64,000 nt of DNA from Microbispora sp. ZYX-F-249 (GCF_039649665.1 NZ_JBDJAW010000039.1:1-64000), one strand, 5' to 3'. Counted from the stretch's first letter, positions 1 to 8,156 are shown. Numbers and translations are program-made. The notes: generated by a model not told the origin, from the letters alone.

Positions 1-208
1 GCCGGAGTGTCACCCGCCTCCTGCGCCGGATATCTCGCACGGGTCCTGAGCCCTGACATCCGGATCTGGGCCGTGAGAGGGGCATGACCCAGATACGCCG
101 GAAACCCGCCGCGGGATGATCTTGAACGCCTGAGCGGGTCCGCCCGTCACCCGTTCGGCTCAGCGTCGTTGGTGGTGACGTTGGATGTCGTCCGGGGCGG
201 GGTGGGTC

Positions 209-409
209 GTGACCTCGATCGAGAGGACCGCGTATCCGCGGTTCAAGCGGCTGGTCGCCGCGCATGAGCTGCATCTGTTCTTCGCGCCGAGCCGTGACGA
301 GGTTGAGTGGGCTACTACCCGTACCGACGGCGATGAGCATCTGCTGGCCCAGCTGCTGATGTTGAAGTCGTACCAGCGCATGGCGAGGCCCACCGGGAAC
401 GGCCGCTGA
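209..409 (+). pseudogene. Tn3-family transposase N-terminal fragment (DUF4158)
   Basis: The frame from a GTG at 209 encodes about 66 residues that match, from memory, the start of DUF4158-type Tn3 transposases: a TSIERTAYPRFKRL opening, an LHLFFAPSRDEVEWA stretch and an LLMLKSYQRM motif. Full-length family members are near 1000 residues, so this is only the extreme N terminus, cut off by a stop at 409. Other fragments of the same transposase type lie at about 10236-10425 (minus strand) and 15890-16020 (plus strand). It is a dead remnant with no expected function. Confidence 0.75.
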
Positions 410-503
410 CCCTGCTGTCGGAGAAGGGCGAGTCCGGCACCACTTGGTGTGCTCGCGGGTGGCGTGCTCCTTGACGAGGCCGGTCCAGCCAGCTCCGCAG
501 GAC

Positions 504-535
504 TTGCCGCATAGGGTTGTAACGGCTACAGTTAC
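504..535 (+). promoter_or_regulatory. Rrf2 gene promoter with inverted-repeat operator
   Basis: GTAAC (519-523) and GTTAC (531-535) form a perfect inverted repeat with a 7-base spacer, preceded by TT. TTGCCG (504-509) and TACAGT (527-532), 17 bases apart, form a plausible promoter overlapped by the repeat. The same GTAAC-N7-GTTAC element occurs before the SDR gene at 1057-1073. I infer that the Rrf2 regulator binds both sites and represses itself. Confidence 0.6.
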
Positions 536-570
536 GACTAAGCCGAGGGGCGAGGGAGGTGGAGTCCGAC

Positions 571-1002
571 GTGAGTGCCAACAGCAGACTGACCATCGCG
601 GCGCACACCCTGACATGGATCGGGCTGTATCAGCGGCGTGGCCACGAGGTCGCCACCTCCGAGCAGATCGCGACGAGCGTCAACACCAACCCCGTGGTGA
701 TCCGCCGCCTGCTGGGCGAGCTGCGTAAGGCCGGCCTGGCCGATTCACGGCGGGGGGCGGGGGCGGGCTGGATGCTCGCGCGGGACCTGGCGGCGATCAC
801 CCTGCTCGACGTCTACCAGGCGATCGAACCGGGACCGGTCTTCGCCCTGCATCGCGCGACACCGAACCCCGAGTGCGTCGTGGGCCACGGCATCGGGCCG
901 GCAATGACCGCCGTGTACGACGACGTGGAGGCCGCCCTGCGCAGGGAGCTGGCCAAGACCACGCTGGAGGACGTGCTGCGGGACGTCTTGAAAGCCGCCT
1001 GA
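571..1002 (+). CDS. Rrf2-family transcriptional regulator
   Basis: A 143-residue protein with an N-terminal winged helix-turn-helix (about residues 5-65, with the recognition-helix region around NPVVIRRLLGEL) followed by the GAGAGWML wing typical of Rrf2 proteins. IscR-type iron-sulfur members carry three clustered cysteines. Here only one is visible (in the PECVVGHG segment), so cluster binding looks unlikely and the regulator probably senses something else. The GTG at 571 was chosen because AGGGAGGTGG lies about 8 bases upstream; the in-frame GTG at 559 falls inside that ribosome-binding site. An inverted repeat upstream is repeated before the next gene, an SDR, which points to that gene as a target. 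Confidence 0.88.
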   Translation: MSANSRLTIAAHTLTWIGLYQRRGHEVATSEQIATSVNTNPVVIRRLLGELRKAGLADSRRGAGAGWMLARDLAAITLLDVYQAIEPGPVFALHRATPNPECVVGHGIGPAMTAVYDDVEAALRRELAKTTLEDVLRDVLKAA

Positions 1003-1056
1003 CCTCGAACCGTCGACTTCCCCTGATCGGGGGGGTCGCATTCCACGGCCACCGTT

Positions 1057-1073
1057 GTAACCAAATTAGTTAC
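1057..1073 (+). promoter_or_regulatory. Second GTAAC-N7-GTTAC operator, before the SDR gene
   Basis: GTAAC (1057-1061) and GTTAC (1069-1073) flank a 7-base A/T-rich spacer and repeat the element at 519-535, including the preceding TT. It sits 21 bases before the SDR start codon at 1095, where a repressor would block initiation. No convincing -35 box is visible, so the exact promoter is unresolved. Confidence 0.6.
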
Positions 1074-1094
1074 ACTAAGGAATCGGAGAATCTC

Positions 1095-1847
1095 ATGGGA
1101 CAACTGGATGGCAAGACCGCCCTCGTCACCGGCGCCTCCAGCGGCATCGGCCTGGCGATCGCCCGCCGTTTCGCCGCCGAGGGCGCCACCGTCTACCTGA
1201 CCGGGCGCCGCAAGACCGAGCTCGACGCCGCCGTCGCACAGGTCGGAGCCCTAGGCATCGCCATCCAGGCCGACGCCTCCGATCTCGGCGACCTCGACCG
1301 GGTCTTCGCCGAGATCACGAACCGCAGCGGCCGCCTGGACATTGTGGTGGCCAACGCCGGGGTCGGGGAATACAGCCCGCTCGGCACGATCACCGAGGAA
1401 GAGTACGACCGCACTGTCTCGATCAATTTCAAGGGCACGGTCTTCACTGTCCAGAAGGCGCTGCCGCTGCTGACGGCCGGCGCCTCGGTGACGCTGATCT
1501 CTTCCAACTCGGCCCTGCTGGCCACCCCGGGCCTGGGCGTCTACGCCGCCTCCAAGGCCGCGGTCCGCAGCCTCGCACGCACCTGGGCCGCTGAGCTGGC
1601 CGGCCGCGGAATCCGCGTCAACGCTCTTACCCCCGGCCCTGTCGAGACCCCTGGCCTGGCCGAGCTCGTCGCCGCTTTTCCGCGCGACGATCGGCCCACC
1701 GCGGCCGAGCCCGCCCCGCCGACCCCGCTCGGCCGCCTCGGCCGTCCCGACGAGATCGCCGCTGCCGCCCTCTATCTGGCCGGCGACCAAAGCAGTTTCA
1801 CCACCGGCGCGGAACTGCTCGTCGACGGCGGCGTCACACAGCTCTAG
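1095..1847 (+). CDS. SDR-family NAD(P)-dependent oxidoreductase
   Basis: A 250-residue classical short-chain dehydrogenase. The Rossmann motif TGASSGIG is at residues 12-19, NAG at 87-89, the tetrad Asn at 111, the catalytic Ser near 137 and YxxxK at Tyr150/Lys154. The C-terminal VDGG signature precedes the end. Substrate cannot be deduced. The arginines after beta-2 (TGRRK) suggest NADPH preference. The ATG at 1095 is preceded by CGGAGA; the open frame runs further upstream but that part overlaps the Rrf2 gene. It is probably the first target of the upstream regulator and the head of a small redox operon whose next two genes are broken. Confidence 0.93.
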   Translation: MGQLDGKTALVTGASSGIGLAIARRFAAEGATVYLTGRRKTELDAAVAQVGALGIAIQADASDLGDLDRVFAEITNRSGRLDIVVANAGVGEYSPLGTITEEEYDRTVSINFKGTVFTVQKALPLLTAGASVTLISSNSALLATPGLGVYAASKAAVRSLARTWAAELAGRGIRVNALTPGPVETPGLAELVAAFPRDDRPTAAEPAPPTPLGRLGRPDEIAAAALYLAGDQSSFTTGAELLVDGGVTQL

Positions 1848-1953
1848 GCGGCGAATCGGCGAGGCGGGACGCATCGACGCTCCAGGGCCTCCGAGCCGCG
1901 TAATTGCGACCGTCTCGCCGGGGCAACGGCCTCGACACAGCAAGGAGTGCGTC

Positions 1954-3039
1954 GTGAAGAGCGTGGTCCACTACCGGGCGGGCGATGCGGCAGCCGTCGC
2001 ACACATCGAGGACCTGCCGGAGGCGCCGGTCCCTCGGGCCGGCGAAATCCACGTGCGTGTCAGCATCTCCCCGGTCCACCGCGGCGATCTGGTCGCGACG
2101 GAGACCGGCCTGCCGGACGGATCCGCGGGGCGCAGGCTGGGCACCGAGGCGGCGGGCGTGGTGACTGCGATGGGTCCATCGGTGCCGGCGCTCCGTGTCG
2201 GCGATCGGGTAGCGGTCTTTCCGGCCCCGGGCGCATGGTCCGAGCACATCACCGTGCCGGCCGAGGCCGCCGTAGCCGTCCCGGACTCCCTCAGCGACGA
2301 AACGGCGAGCGCCCTGCTCGTCAACACCATCACCTCTCGTGACGTGCTCCGTGCGGTCGATGAGCGCAGGGCTGCCGCGGCAGCGCCGAGCGATTCTCCA
2401 CTCCTCGTGTCGGGGGCCGCGTCCGCCGTCGGCAAGCTCATCGTTCAGTAGGCCCGCGACCGTGGCTGGCCCGTTGTCGCCGTCGTCCGCAGTGACCGTG
2501 CTGCGTCAACGGTCCGCACAAACTGGCCGGACGTGCCCGTCGTGGTCTCCGGAAGCGGCGGCTGGCAGCGCGAGCTGGAGGGGGCGGTCGGCGGGAGGCC
2601 GGTGCCGGTCACCGCCGCTGCGCACGGCGGTCCCTTCGTGCGGGAGATCCTGCCCTTTGTCGACGATGGCGGGACGCTGGTCGTCTGGGGCGACCTAGCC
2701 GCGCGGCCGTGGACGTTCTCGACGTTGGAGCTGCTCATGCGGGAACTGAAGGTCTGCGCGGTGAGCATCACGTGCTGGGCGACCCGCCCTGGGGATATCC
2801 GGGCCGCCGATCGGCGAGCCGCCCTCCAGATCGCCGCGCAGCATCCACACCTTCTCGCCGTTCATGCCGCCTACCCGCTCGACGAGCTGCCGAGCGCCAT
2901 CTCGGCGCCGCCGACCAGCGGCACCGGCACCGTATTGCTCAAGCTGAACCGACCAAGCCTGGACCGCAGGGGAGCAGTGACCGCATGGAATTCAAGACCA
3001 TCGGCACCATCGGTGCGGGAGCACCAGCACAAGCCGTGA
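1954..3039 (+). pseudogene. Zinc-less MDR/quinone-oxidoreductase-like gene with internal amber stop
   Basis: The frame from a GTG at 1954 (AAGGAG about 7 bases upstream) encodes an MDR/GroES-like N-terminal domain with a GTEAAGVV motif and a following Rossmann start (LVSGAASAVGKLIVQ). A TAG at 2449-2451 then interrupts it. The same frame resumes with ARDRGWPVVAVVRSD and runs through a typical MDR C-terminal half (DGGTLVVWG, PLDELPSAI, GTGTVLLKL). A single-base change of one codon therefore separates two halves of about 165 and 195 residues. The last roughly 25 residues before the stop at 3039 overlap the next gene and may reflect loss of the original stop. A sequencing error cannot be excluded, but the next gene is also broken. 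Confidence 0.8.
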
Positions 3040-3592
3040 CCGCCCACGCGGCACGCGCCGGGCACCCGGTGCTGGTCAGCAACAGCCGCGGCCCCAGCAC
3101 ACGCGGCGACGCCGTCGCCGCCATCGGGCCCGGCGCCTCGGCGGCCACGTTCGAAGAAGCGGCGGCGGCGACCTGGTCCTGCTCGCCGTCCCGTTCGGCG
3201 CGGTCCCCGCGGTCGGGCGGCGGCTCGGGGACTGGACGGGCCGAGTGGTGGTCGACATGACCAACCAGTTCGCCCGGTCCGACCCCTACCGCGGCTTCGC
3301 CGACGTCTCGCCGCTGACCGGCAGCGAGTGGGTCGCCCAGCAACTGCCCGGCGCCACGCTGATCATGGCCTCAACGCCATGTTCGCCACCTATATGGCTC
3401 CCGATCCCCGGCACCAGGACGGCAACCAGGTCGTCTTCCTCGCCGGTGACGACGAGAGCGCCAAGACCCCCTTCACACGTGCTGGCCGAATTCGGGTTCG
3501 CGCCGGTCGACCTTGGCGCGCTGCGCGAAGGCGGGGCGCTCATGCAGCTCGGCGGGCCGCTGAGCGGCAAGCACTTCCTGTTCCAGGGCTGA
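2985..3592 (+). pseudogene. COG2085 NADP-dependent dinucleotide-binding protein, multiply frameshifted
   Basis: The start at ATG 2985 gives the characteristic opening TIGTIGAGAPAQAVTAHAAR of F420/NADP-reductase-like proteins. The frame shifts near 3170 (to DLVLLAVPFGAVPAVGRRL), again near 3366 (to GLNAMFATYMAPDP) and again near 3480 (to VLAEFGFAPVDLGALREGG), ending at the stop 3590-3592. At least three shifts are therefore needed to restore the roughly 200-residue family length. A related but intact gene lies at 16332-16982. The family binds NADP(H) in an N-terminal Rossmann fold; this copy should not make a functional protein. Confidence 0.85.
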
Positions 3593-3639
3593 GGCCCGAC
3601 CGACACCCTCAAGAGACGAAGAGACAAAGGACAAGGACG

Positions 3640-4056
3640 ATGGCACCAGATACTCAGACCTCGCGGACCGTGGCCGAGAAGTTCCTGGAGCGCCTCGGCA
3701 GGCAGGACCCCGACGGCATCCAGGAACTGTTCTCCGAGGAGATCGACTGGCACGTCCCCGGCAGCGACGCGCTGCCCTGGACCGGGCGCCGTACCCGCCG
3801 GGAGGAGGTCGCCCCCTACTTCACCACCATGTGGCCGCACTTCGCGCACGGCCAGAGCGAGGTTGTGCTGGAGCGCTTCATCGTCGACGGTGGTGACGTG
3901 GTGCTGCTGGCAGTCTTCACGCACACCGTCGTGGCCAGCGGCAAGGAGTTCACCACACCGGTGGCCATGCACCTGGCGGTCGAGGACGGCCGAATCGTTC
4001 GCATGCACCTGTACGAGGACACACTGACCGTCGCCGAGGCATTTAACGCCGGCTGA
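3640..4056 (+). CDS. SnoaL-like / NTF2-fold protein
   Basis: A 138-residue protein typical in length and layout of SnoaL-like (NTF2-fold) polypeptides: an N-terminal helix pair (VAEKFLERLGRQDPDGI), the ELFSEEIDWHVPG strand region, and the C-terminal VEDGRIVRMHLYEDT pattern. Members include small isomerases, hydrolases and cyclases as well as non-catalytic ligand binders, so the substrate is unknown. ATG 3640 follows AAAGGACAAGGAC. It is the last and only intact gene after the two disrupted oxidoreductase genes and probably belonged to the same Rrf2-controlled unit. Confidence 0.82.
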   Translation: MAPDTQTSRTVAEKFLERLGRQDPDGIQELFSEEIDWHVPGSDALPWTGRRTRREEVAPYFTTMWPHFAHGQSEVVLERFIVDGGDVVLLAVFTHTVVASGKEFTTPVAMHLAVEDGRIVRMHLYEDTLTVAEAFNAG

Positions 4057-4763
4057 GCGGAGGACACTCAGGGCCCCCGCGGCCCGGGGCGGCCCGGCCG
4101 GGCATGTACGCACAGGGTCAGCCGAGACACAGCCGAAGCCGAAACGGAGAGCAGAACTCGCCCCCAGCCAATCGCTGCCGGTCAGCACGGTGGGGCGGTC
4201 GGCCTTCGGCGATGACTGCCGACCAGGTCCCCCAGCTCGCCAGGCCATCGGCCGGTGTCGCCATGTCGACCAGCGTGCCGCCCGCCGGGCCTGCCGCGCT
4301 GGGAACTTGACCGGCGCCCACGAACTTTCGCCCCCACCGTGTTCCGCCGGTCTCCGGCCTCCTCGCCCGGCTGAATGGTGTTCGCGAACGATCGTTGGCC
4401 GACAGGCAGGCGACGCGTCCAATGAACCCTTGCAATCCGGGGGTTCACGGCAGCGCGAATCCAATCAGATCCGATGGCGATTGCTGACGGGGTTTGACGA
4501 CAGATAGGGCCCACGTTGCGTAGCCCGGTCGACCCGGCCGGCGCCAGGGCGAGCACGAGCTCGGCCATCTTCGGCTGGAGGCCGGCTCTCGCCCGCATGC
4601 GCGTCATACGGCGGGGCGTCGGCGGCGACGTCACTGGTGTCGGCGGCGGCGGTGAACCAGTTCCCCGAGCCGCTGATAGGACTCGATCGTGCCCCGACCT
4701 GATGGTCGAGCGGGAGGGGACCGCCGTCGCTTGCCGCGGCCGGCCTGACCGCCACCGGAGGGC
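4057..4763. other. Gene-free stretch of about 700 bases
   Basis: The short frames on both strands here lack recognisable domains, ribosome-binding sites and normal codon bias. Parts look like degraded coding or insertion-sequence DNA but I could not assign them. It separates the SnoaL gene from the convergent SRPBCC gene. Confidence 0.5.
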
Positions 4764-5249
4764 TCAGGCCGGCGGCGGTCCGGCCTCCTCGCTCTCCAGC
4801 CGCCTCTTGGACCCCCGCACCTCGTTGCGGACGTCGGCGGGCAGCCGGCGGCGCAGGGCCGGCTCCAGCAGCCAGCGCAGGAACGGGGCGAAGTCGATGG
4901 AGATCGTGCGCCGCACCCGGGAGACGCCGTCCGCGACGGCCTCCGCCTCGAAGGAGGCGCTGAAGCGGGACAGCAGGTGGTTGAGCCGGTTGCGGGGCAG
5001 GGGCGCGTAGCGGACGTCGACGCGCCGGCCGGGGGTCAGGCGCATCTGGGAGACGAGCTTGGGCGCGGGGCCCGGGATGCCCGGCAGTCGGGGGCGGAAC
5101 CTGAACTCCACGACGTCGCCGACGCGACGCACCCAGTCGATCGGGCCGATCTTGTCGTCGATCTCCGCGTAGCGCTCGGCGTCCATCACGAAGTCCAGGT
5201 ATTCCTGTGGCGTGCAGCGGATGGTCTCTTCCACGATCACTTCAACCAT
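4764..5249 (-). CDS. SRPBCC-family protein
   Basis: A 161-residue START/Bet v1-like protein. It opens with VEVIVEETIRCTPQEYLDFVMDAERYAEID, the usual helix-grip N terminus, continues with paired strands (VVEFRFRPRLPGIPG) and ends with the long C-terminal helix near FAPFLRWLLEPALRRRL. Such proteins bind hydrophobic ligands or act as cyclases/aromatases; the ligand is unknown. The ATG at 5249 is preferred over upstream frames because it faces the divergent TetR start across only 22 bases that contain a perfect palindrome. There is no room for a Shine-Dalgarno sequence, so the transcript may be leaderless. It is probably the target of the divergent TetR protein. Confidence 0.82.
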   Translation of the reverse strand: MVEVIVEETIRCTPQEYLDFVMDAERYAEIDDKIGPIDWVRRVGDVVEFRFRPRLPGIPGPAPKLVSQMRLTPGRRVDVRYAPLPRNRLNHLLSRFSASFEAEAVADGVSRVRRTISIDFAPFLRWLLEPALRRRLPADVRNEVRGSKRRLESEEAGPPPA

Positions 5250-5253
5250 AGAA

Positions 5254-5267
5254 AGAGAGTACTCTCT
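5254..5267. promoter_or_regulatory. 14-bp perfect palindrome between divergent SRPBCC and TetR genes
   Basis: AGAGAGTACTCTCT is perfectly self-complementary. On each strand it contains TACTCT, a TAnnnT-type -10 element, ending exactly 6 bases before the respective start codon (5272 on plus, 5249 on minus). This suggests two face-to-face leaderless promoters under one TetR operator. Confidence 0.65.
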
Positions 5268-5271
5268 CACT

Positions 5272-5883
5272 ATGGCGAGAACGACCCCGGGCGTGACCCG
5301 GGAACGCATCCTGGACGAGGCCATCCGGCTGTTCGCGCGGGACGGCTACGGCGCGACCTCGGTGACCGACATCCAGCGCGCCTGCGGCCTGGCCGGCGGC
5401 TCGGGAGCGCTCTACAAGCACTTCCCCTCCAAGAAGGCCCTGCTGGAGGCGGCCGTGCGGCGCAACCTGGACACCATGGCGCGCCGGAGGGCGCAGGTGG
5501 TGGAGCACGTCCCTGACGACCCCCGCCAGGCGCTGCGCCTGATGGCGGACGCGGTGTGGAACGTGATCGACGGCGACCGGGACCTGGTGCGCATCATGCT
5601 GCGCGAGTTCACCGCGTTCCCGGAGATCTTCGAGCCGATGTGGCAGGGCGTGCTGGCCACCCTCTACCGCGAGTGCACCGTCTGGATCGAGGCCCAGCGG
5701 GCGGCGGGCGTGGCCGAGGCGGCCGACCCGGAGGCCACGGCCGCCGTGCTCATCTCGTCGCTGACCTACTTCCCGCTGCTGCGCATTCTCATCGGCCACA
5801 CGCCGGGCGACCTGGACCGGGAGACGTTCCTGACGGCGTGGGCCGGCCACGCGGCCCGCACGCTCGCCCTGCCGGAGGAGTGA
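5272..5883 (+). CDS. TetR-family transcriptional regulator
   Basis: A 203-residue repressor with a canonical TetR DNA-binding domain: RERILDEAIRLFARDGYGATSVTDI is followed by the helix-turn-helix and the LYKHFPSKKALLEAAV motif, roughly residues 8-60. The C-terminal ligand domain (FPEIFEPMWQGVLATLYRE) is family-typical but gives no ligand. ATG 5272 sits 4 bases after a 14-bp palindrome and lacks a Shine-Dalgarno sequence, consistent with a leaderless, autoregulated transcript. The divergent SRPBCC gene shares this operator. Confidence 0.9.
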   Translation: MARTTPGVTRERILDEAIRLFARDGYGATSVTDIQRACGLAGGSGALYKHFPSKKALLEAAVRRNLDTMARRRAQVVEHVPDDPRQALRLMADAVWNVIDGDRDLVRIMLREFTAFPEIFEPMWQGVLATLYRECTVWIEAQRAAGVAEAADPEATAAVLISSLTYFPLLRILIGHTPGDLDRETFLTAWAGHAARTLALPEE

Positions 5884-5956
5884 GCCGGACGAGTGAGCCG
5901 GCTCCCGAGGAGGCGGCTTCGATCCGGCTCCACGGGTGGGTCAGGCCGGACAACCT

Positions 5957-6286
5957 TCAGAGTGAGGTACAGGAAGCGGCGGGCCCACTCAACCAGCGTC
6001 CCGGCGTAGGCGCTGTCGCCCAGATGAGGGTGAGCTGCGGGTGCAGCATCCGCAGCCGGGCCAGCAACTCCCGGGCGGCCTCGCGGTCGGGCTGTCCGGC
6101 GGCCGTGACCATGACCATGACCATGATGAGCAGGCCGAAAGTGTCCACGACCAGGTGACGTTTTCTCCCCGGCACCTGTTTCCCTGCGTCATAAGACCGG
6201 GAGCGGCCGGTGACGGTGGCCGCGGCGCGCACCAACCGGGAGTCGGTGACGCCCGCGACCGGGTTGGGGCAGCGCCCGGCGTGCAA
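5957..6286 (-). pseudogene. IS5/IS4-like transposase fragment
   Basis: The minus-strand frame contains the DDE-transposase segment TDSRLVRAAATVTG, then SYDAGKQVPGRKRHLVVDTFGLL, then AAGQPDREAARELLARLRMLHPQ, which I recognise as the middle of IS5-type transposases. N- and C-terminal catalytic parts are missing. A hexanucleotide, TGACCA, is repeated three times at 6106-6123 and adds Val-Met pairs inside the conserved core. No intact insertion sequence ends were found. Confidence 0.75.
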
Positions 6287-6303
6287 CCGGATGGCGGCCT
6301 CGC

Positions 6304-6516
6304 ACCCGCCCTGACCGTGTCCTGGCCGATAAGGCCTACTATGCGATGCCCAGCGGCATGAGGATCACCGAGGCGGCCGCCGCAAAGCTCTCCCTCGGCT
6401 CGTATCCGGCCCGGCTGGACCACGCGGAACTGCGGCGCATCGCCGACCTCGGCTTCGCCTACGGCTGGTTCAGACGCCCGATCGACCTCGGCAAGGTGAT
6501 CGTGAAGGGCGGCTGA
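6304..6516 (+). pseudogene. Junction of transposase scrap and unidentified C-terminal gene tail
   Basis: The first codons read TRPDRVLADKAY, an IS5-type transposase motif on the plus strand, opposite to the neighbouring fragment. From about 6346 the same frame continues as roughly 57 residues (MRITEAAAAKLSLGSYPARL, later FAYGWFRRPIDLGKVIVKGG) to a TGA at 6514-6516. The tail resembles the C terminus of NMT1/SsuA-like ABC substrate-binding proteins, but that is a weak recollection. It is best read as the 3' end of a gene truncated by insertion and deletion. Confidence 0.4.
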
Positions 6517-6561
6517 GCCAGCGGCCGGAGACGGTTGCGCGCGGCCCGGAGACGTTCCCGG

Positions 6562-7008
6562 TCATACGCCACTGGGCTGTCTGCCCCGTTTCCACCGCAC
6601 GGGCACGGTGCGGTGGCGGCCGCCACGCCGGGAGGTGACAGTGGGGGGCTGGACCTGGCCGGCCTCGGCGGCGTCGAGGTAGCGGATCAGCGCCTGACGG
6701 TTACGGTCCAGCACCTCCATGCGCTCGTCGATGTCCCGGAGGGCCTCCCGCAGGATGCCGACCAGATCCGGGCAGCTGGTCAGCCGTGGCTGCTTGCCCG
6801 CGGCGCACGGCAGCAGCTCGCGGATGACCTCGGTGGACAGCCCGGCGGCGAGCAAACCACGAATCTGCGCGACGATCATGGGGGCGTCGTCGGCGTAGTC
6901 GCGGTACCCGTTGGCCAGCCGGACGGAGGTGAGCAGGCCCTGTGCTTCGTAGTAGCGCAGCAGCCGGGTGCTGACCGAGCTGCGGCGCGCCAGCTCGCCG
7001 ATGAGCAT
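6562..7008 (-). CDS. MerR-family transcriptional regulator
   Basis: A 148-residue regulator with an N-terminal MerR winged-helix (LIGELARRSSVSTRLLRYYEAQGLL, then the NGYRDYADD wing, residues 1-45) and a dimerisation helix around LREALRDIDERMEVLDRNRQ. Two cysteines (LLPC and TSCPD) occur in the linker, as in several small-molecule or redox-responsive MerR proteins; whether they sense anything is unknown. It is divergent from an aldo/keto reductase, with a MerR-type promoter between them, so it most likely activates that gene. Confidence 0.9.
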   Translation of the reverse strand: MLIGELARRSSVSTRLLRYYEAQGLLTSVRLANGYRDYADDAPMIVAQIRGLLAAGLSTEVIRELLPCAAGKQPRLTSCPDLVGILREALRDIDERMEVLDRNRQALIRYLDAAEAGQVQPPTVTSRRGGRHRTVPVRWKRGRQPSGV

Positions 7009-7028
7009 GTGATCTGCCCCATATCAGC

Positions 7029-7060
7029 TTGACGTTCCAACCGATGTCAAACCTTAGCGT
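7029..7060 (+). promoter_or_regulatory. MerR-type long-spacer promoter of aldo/keto reductase gene
   Basis: TTGACG (7029-7034) and TAGCGT (7055-7060) are separated by 20 bases, the over-long spacing MerR activators correct. A TTGAC/GTCAA inverted repeat (7029-7033 and 7046-7050) lies across the spacer. TAGCGT ends 7 bases before ATG 7068, so the mRNA should start at or next to the start codon and be leaderless. Confidence 0.65.
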
Positions 7061-7067
7061 CGCTCCC

Positions 7068-8036
7068 ATGCAGTACACGCATCTGGGCCGCACCGGCCTG
7101 CAGGTCTCCCGGCTCGTGCTCGGCACCATGAACTTCGGGCCGGACACCCCCGAGGACACCAGCCACGCGATCATGGACCGTGCGCTCCACCTCGGCATCA
7201 ACTTCTTCGACACCGCCAACATCTACGGCTGGCGCCTCGGCGAGGGCTGGACCGAGCAGATCATCGGACGCTGGCTGGCCAAGAGCGGGCGCCGCGACGA
7301 CATCGTCCTGGCCACCAAGGTCTATGAGCCGATGGGGCAGGGCCCGAACACCCGCGGCCTGTCGGCGCTGCACATCCGCCGCCAGGTCGAGGACAGCCTG
7401 CGCCGCCTGCGCACCGACCACATCGATCTCTACCAGGCGCACCACATCGACAGGACCACGCCATGGGAGGAGTTCTGGCAGGCCATGGACCTCCTGGTGG
7501 AACAGGGCAAGATCTTGTACGTCGGCTCCTCCAACTTCGCCGGCTGGCACATCGCCCAGGCCAACGAGGCCGCCCGGCGACGCCACTCGCTCGGCCTGGT
7601 GAGCGAGCAGTCGCTGTACAACCTCGCCGAACGCACCGCGGAGCTGGAGGTGCTGCCGGCCGCCCGCGAGTACGGCCTCGGCGTGATCCCCTGGTCCCCG
7701 CTGTACGGCGGCATCCTCGGCGGCATCCTGCGCAAGACCCACACCGGACGCGCCTCGGGATCCGACCTCACCGCCAAGCGGCTGGCGGCCAACCGCGAGC
7801 GGGTGGCGGCCTACGAGCTGTTCTGCGACGAGATCGGCCACCCTCCGGCCGACGTCGCCCTGGCCTGGCTGCTCCACCAGCCCGGCATCACCGGCCCGAT
7901 CATCGGCCCGCGCACGCTGGACCAGCTCGACCGCTCGCTGCAGGCCCTCGCTCTGCGCCTCGGCGCGAGCGAGCTGGCCCGCCTGGACGAGATCTTCCCC
8001 GGCCCCGGCCCGGCCCCCGAGGCATACGCCTGGTAA
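7068..8036 (+). CDS. Aldo/keto reductase
   Basis: A 322-residue AKR of the YghZ/Kv-beta-like type. It opens LGRTGLQVSRLVLGTMNFG and carries FFDTANIYG (catalytic Asp and Tyr), the LATKV lysine and the YQAHHID segment. A C-terminal NADP-binding signature follows near PIIGPRTLDQLDRSL. It should reduce aldehydes or ketones with NADPH; substrate unknown. ATG 7068 was chosen over the TTG at 7029 because that TTG is the -35 box. The gene is controlled by the divergent MerR regulator and is followed by a strong hairpin. Confidence 0.92.
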   Translation: MQYTHLGRTGLQVSRLVLGTMNFGPDTPEDTSHAIMDRALHLGINFFDTANIYGWRLGEGWTEQIIGRWLAKSGRRDDIVLATKVYEPMGQGPNTRGLSALHIRRQVEDSLRRLRTDHIDLYQAHHIDRTTPWEEFWQAMDLLVEQGKILYVGSSNFAGWHIAQANEAARRRHSLGLVSEQSLYNLAERTAELEVLPAAREYGLGVIPWSPLYGGILGGILRKTHTGRASGSDLTAKRLAANRERVAAYELFCDEIGHPPADVALAWLLHQPGITGPIIGPRTLDQLDRSLQALALRLGASELARLDEIFPGPGPAPEAYAW

Positions 8037-8070
8037 CCGGCCCGCCACCGACGCCCGAGGGACCGGAAAT

Positions 8071-8095
8071 GCGGGAGGGGCCAGCCCCATCCCGC
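8071..8095. terminator. Hairpin between convergent genes
   Basis: GCGGGA and TCCCGC flank an inner GGGC/GCCC stem with a two-base loop, in the 120-base gap between the aldo/keto reductase and the convergent serine hydrolase. No U-tract follows, as is common in high-GC actinomycetes. It could serve both genes. Confidence 0.5.
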
Positions 8096-8156
8096 CCGGC
8101 AAGCAGGAGAACCGCAGGCCTCCCGCCGGTCCAGTAGCCGCGGCTGCCGCCCGGGC

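Noticed and set aside
160..393. A minus-strand frame over the first transposase remnant.
   Set aside because: The plus strand matches the DUF4158 transposase N terminus; the minus frame has no recognisable feature.
4104..4755. Several short frames as candidate genes in the 4.1-4.75 kb gap.
   Set aside because: No ribosome-binding sites, domains or consistent codon bias on either strand.
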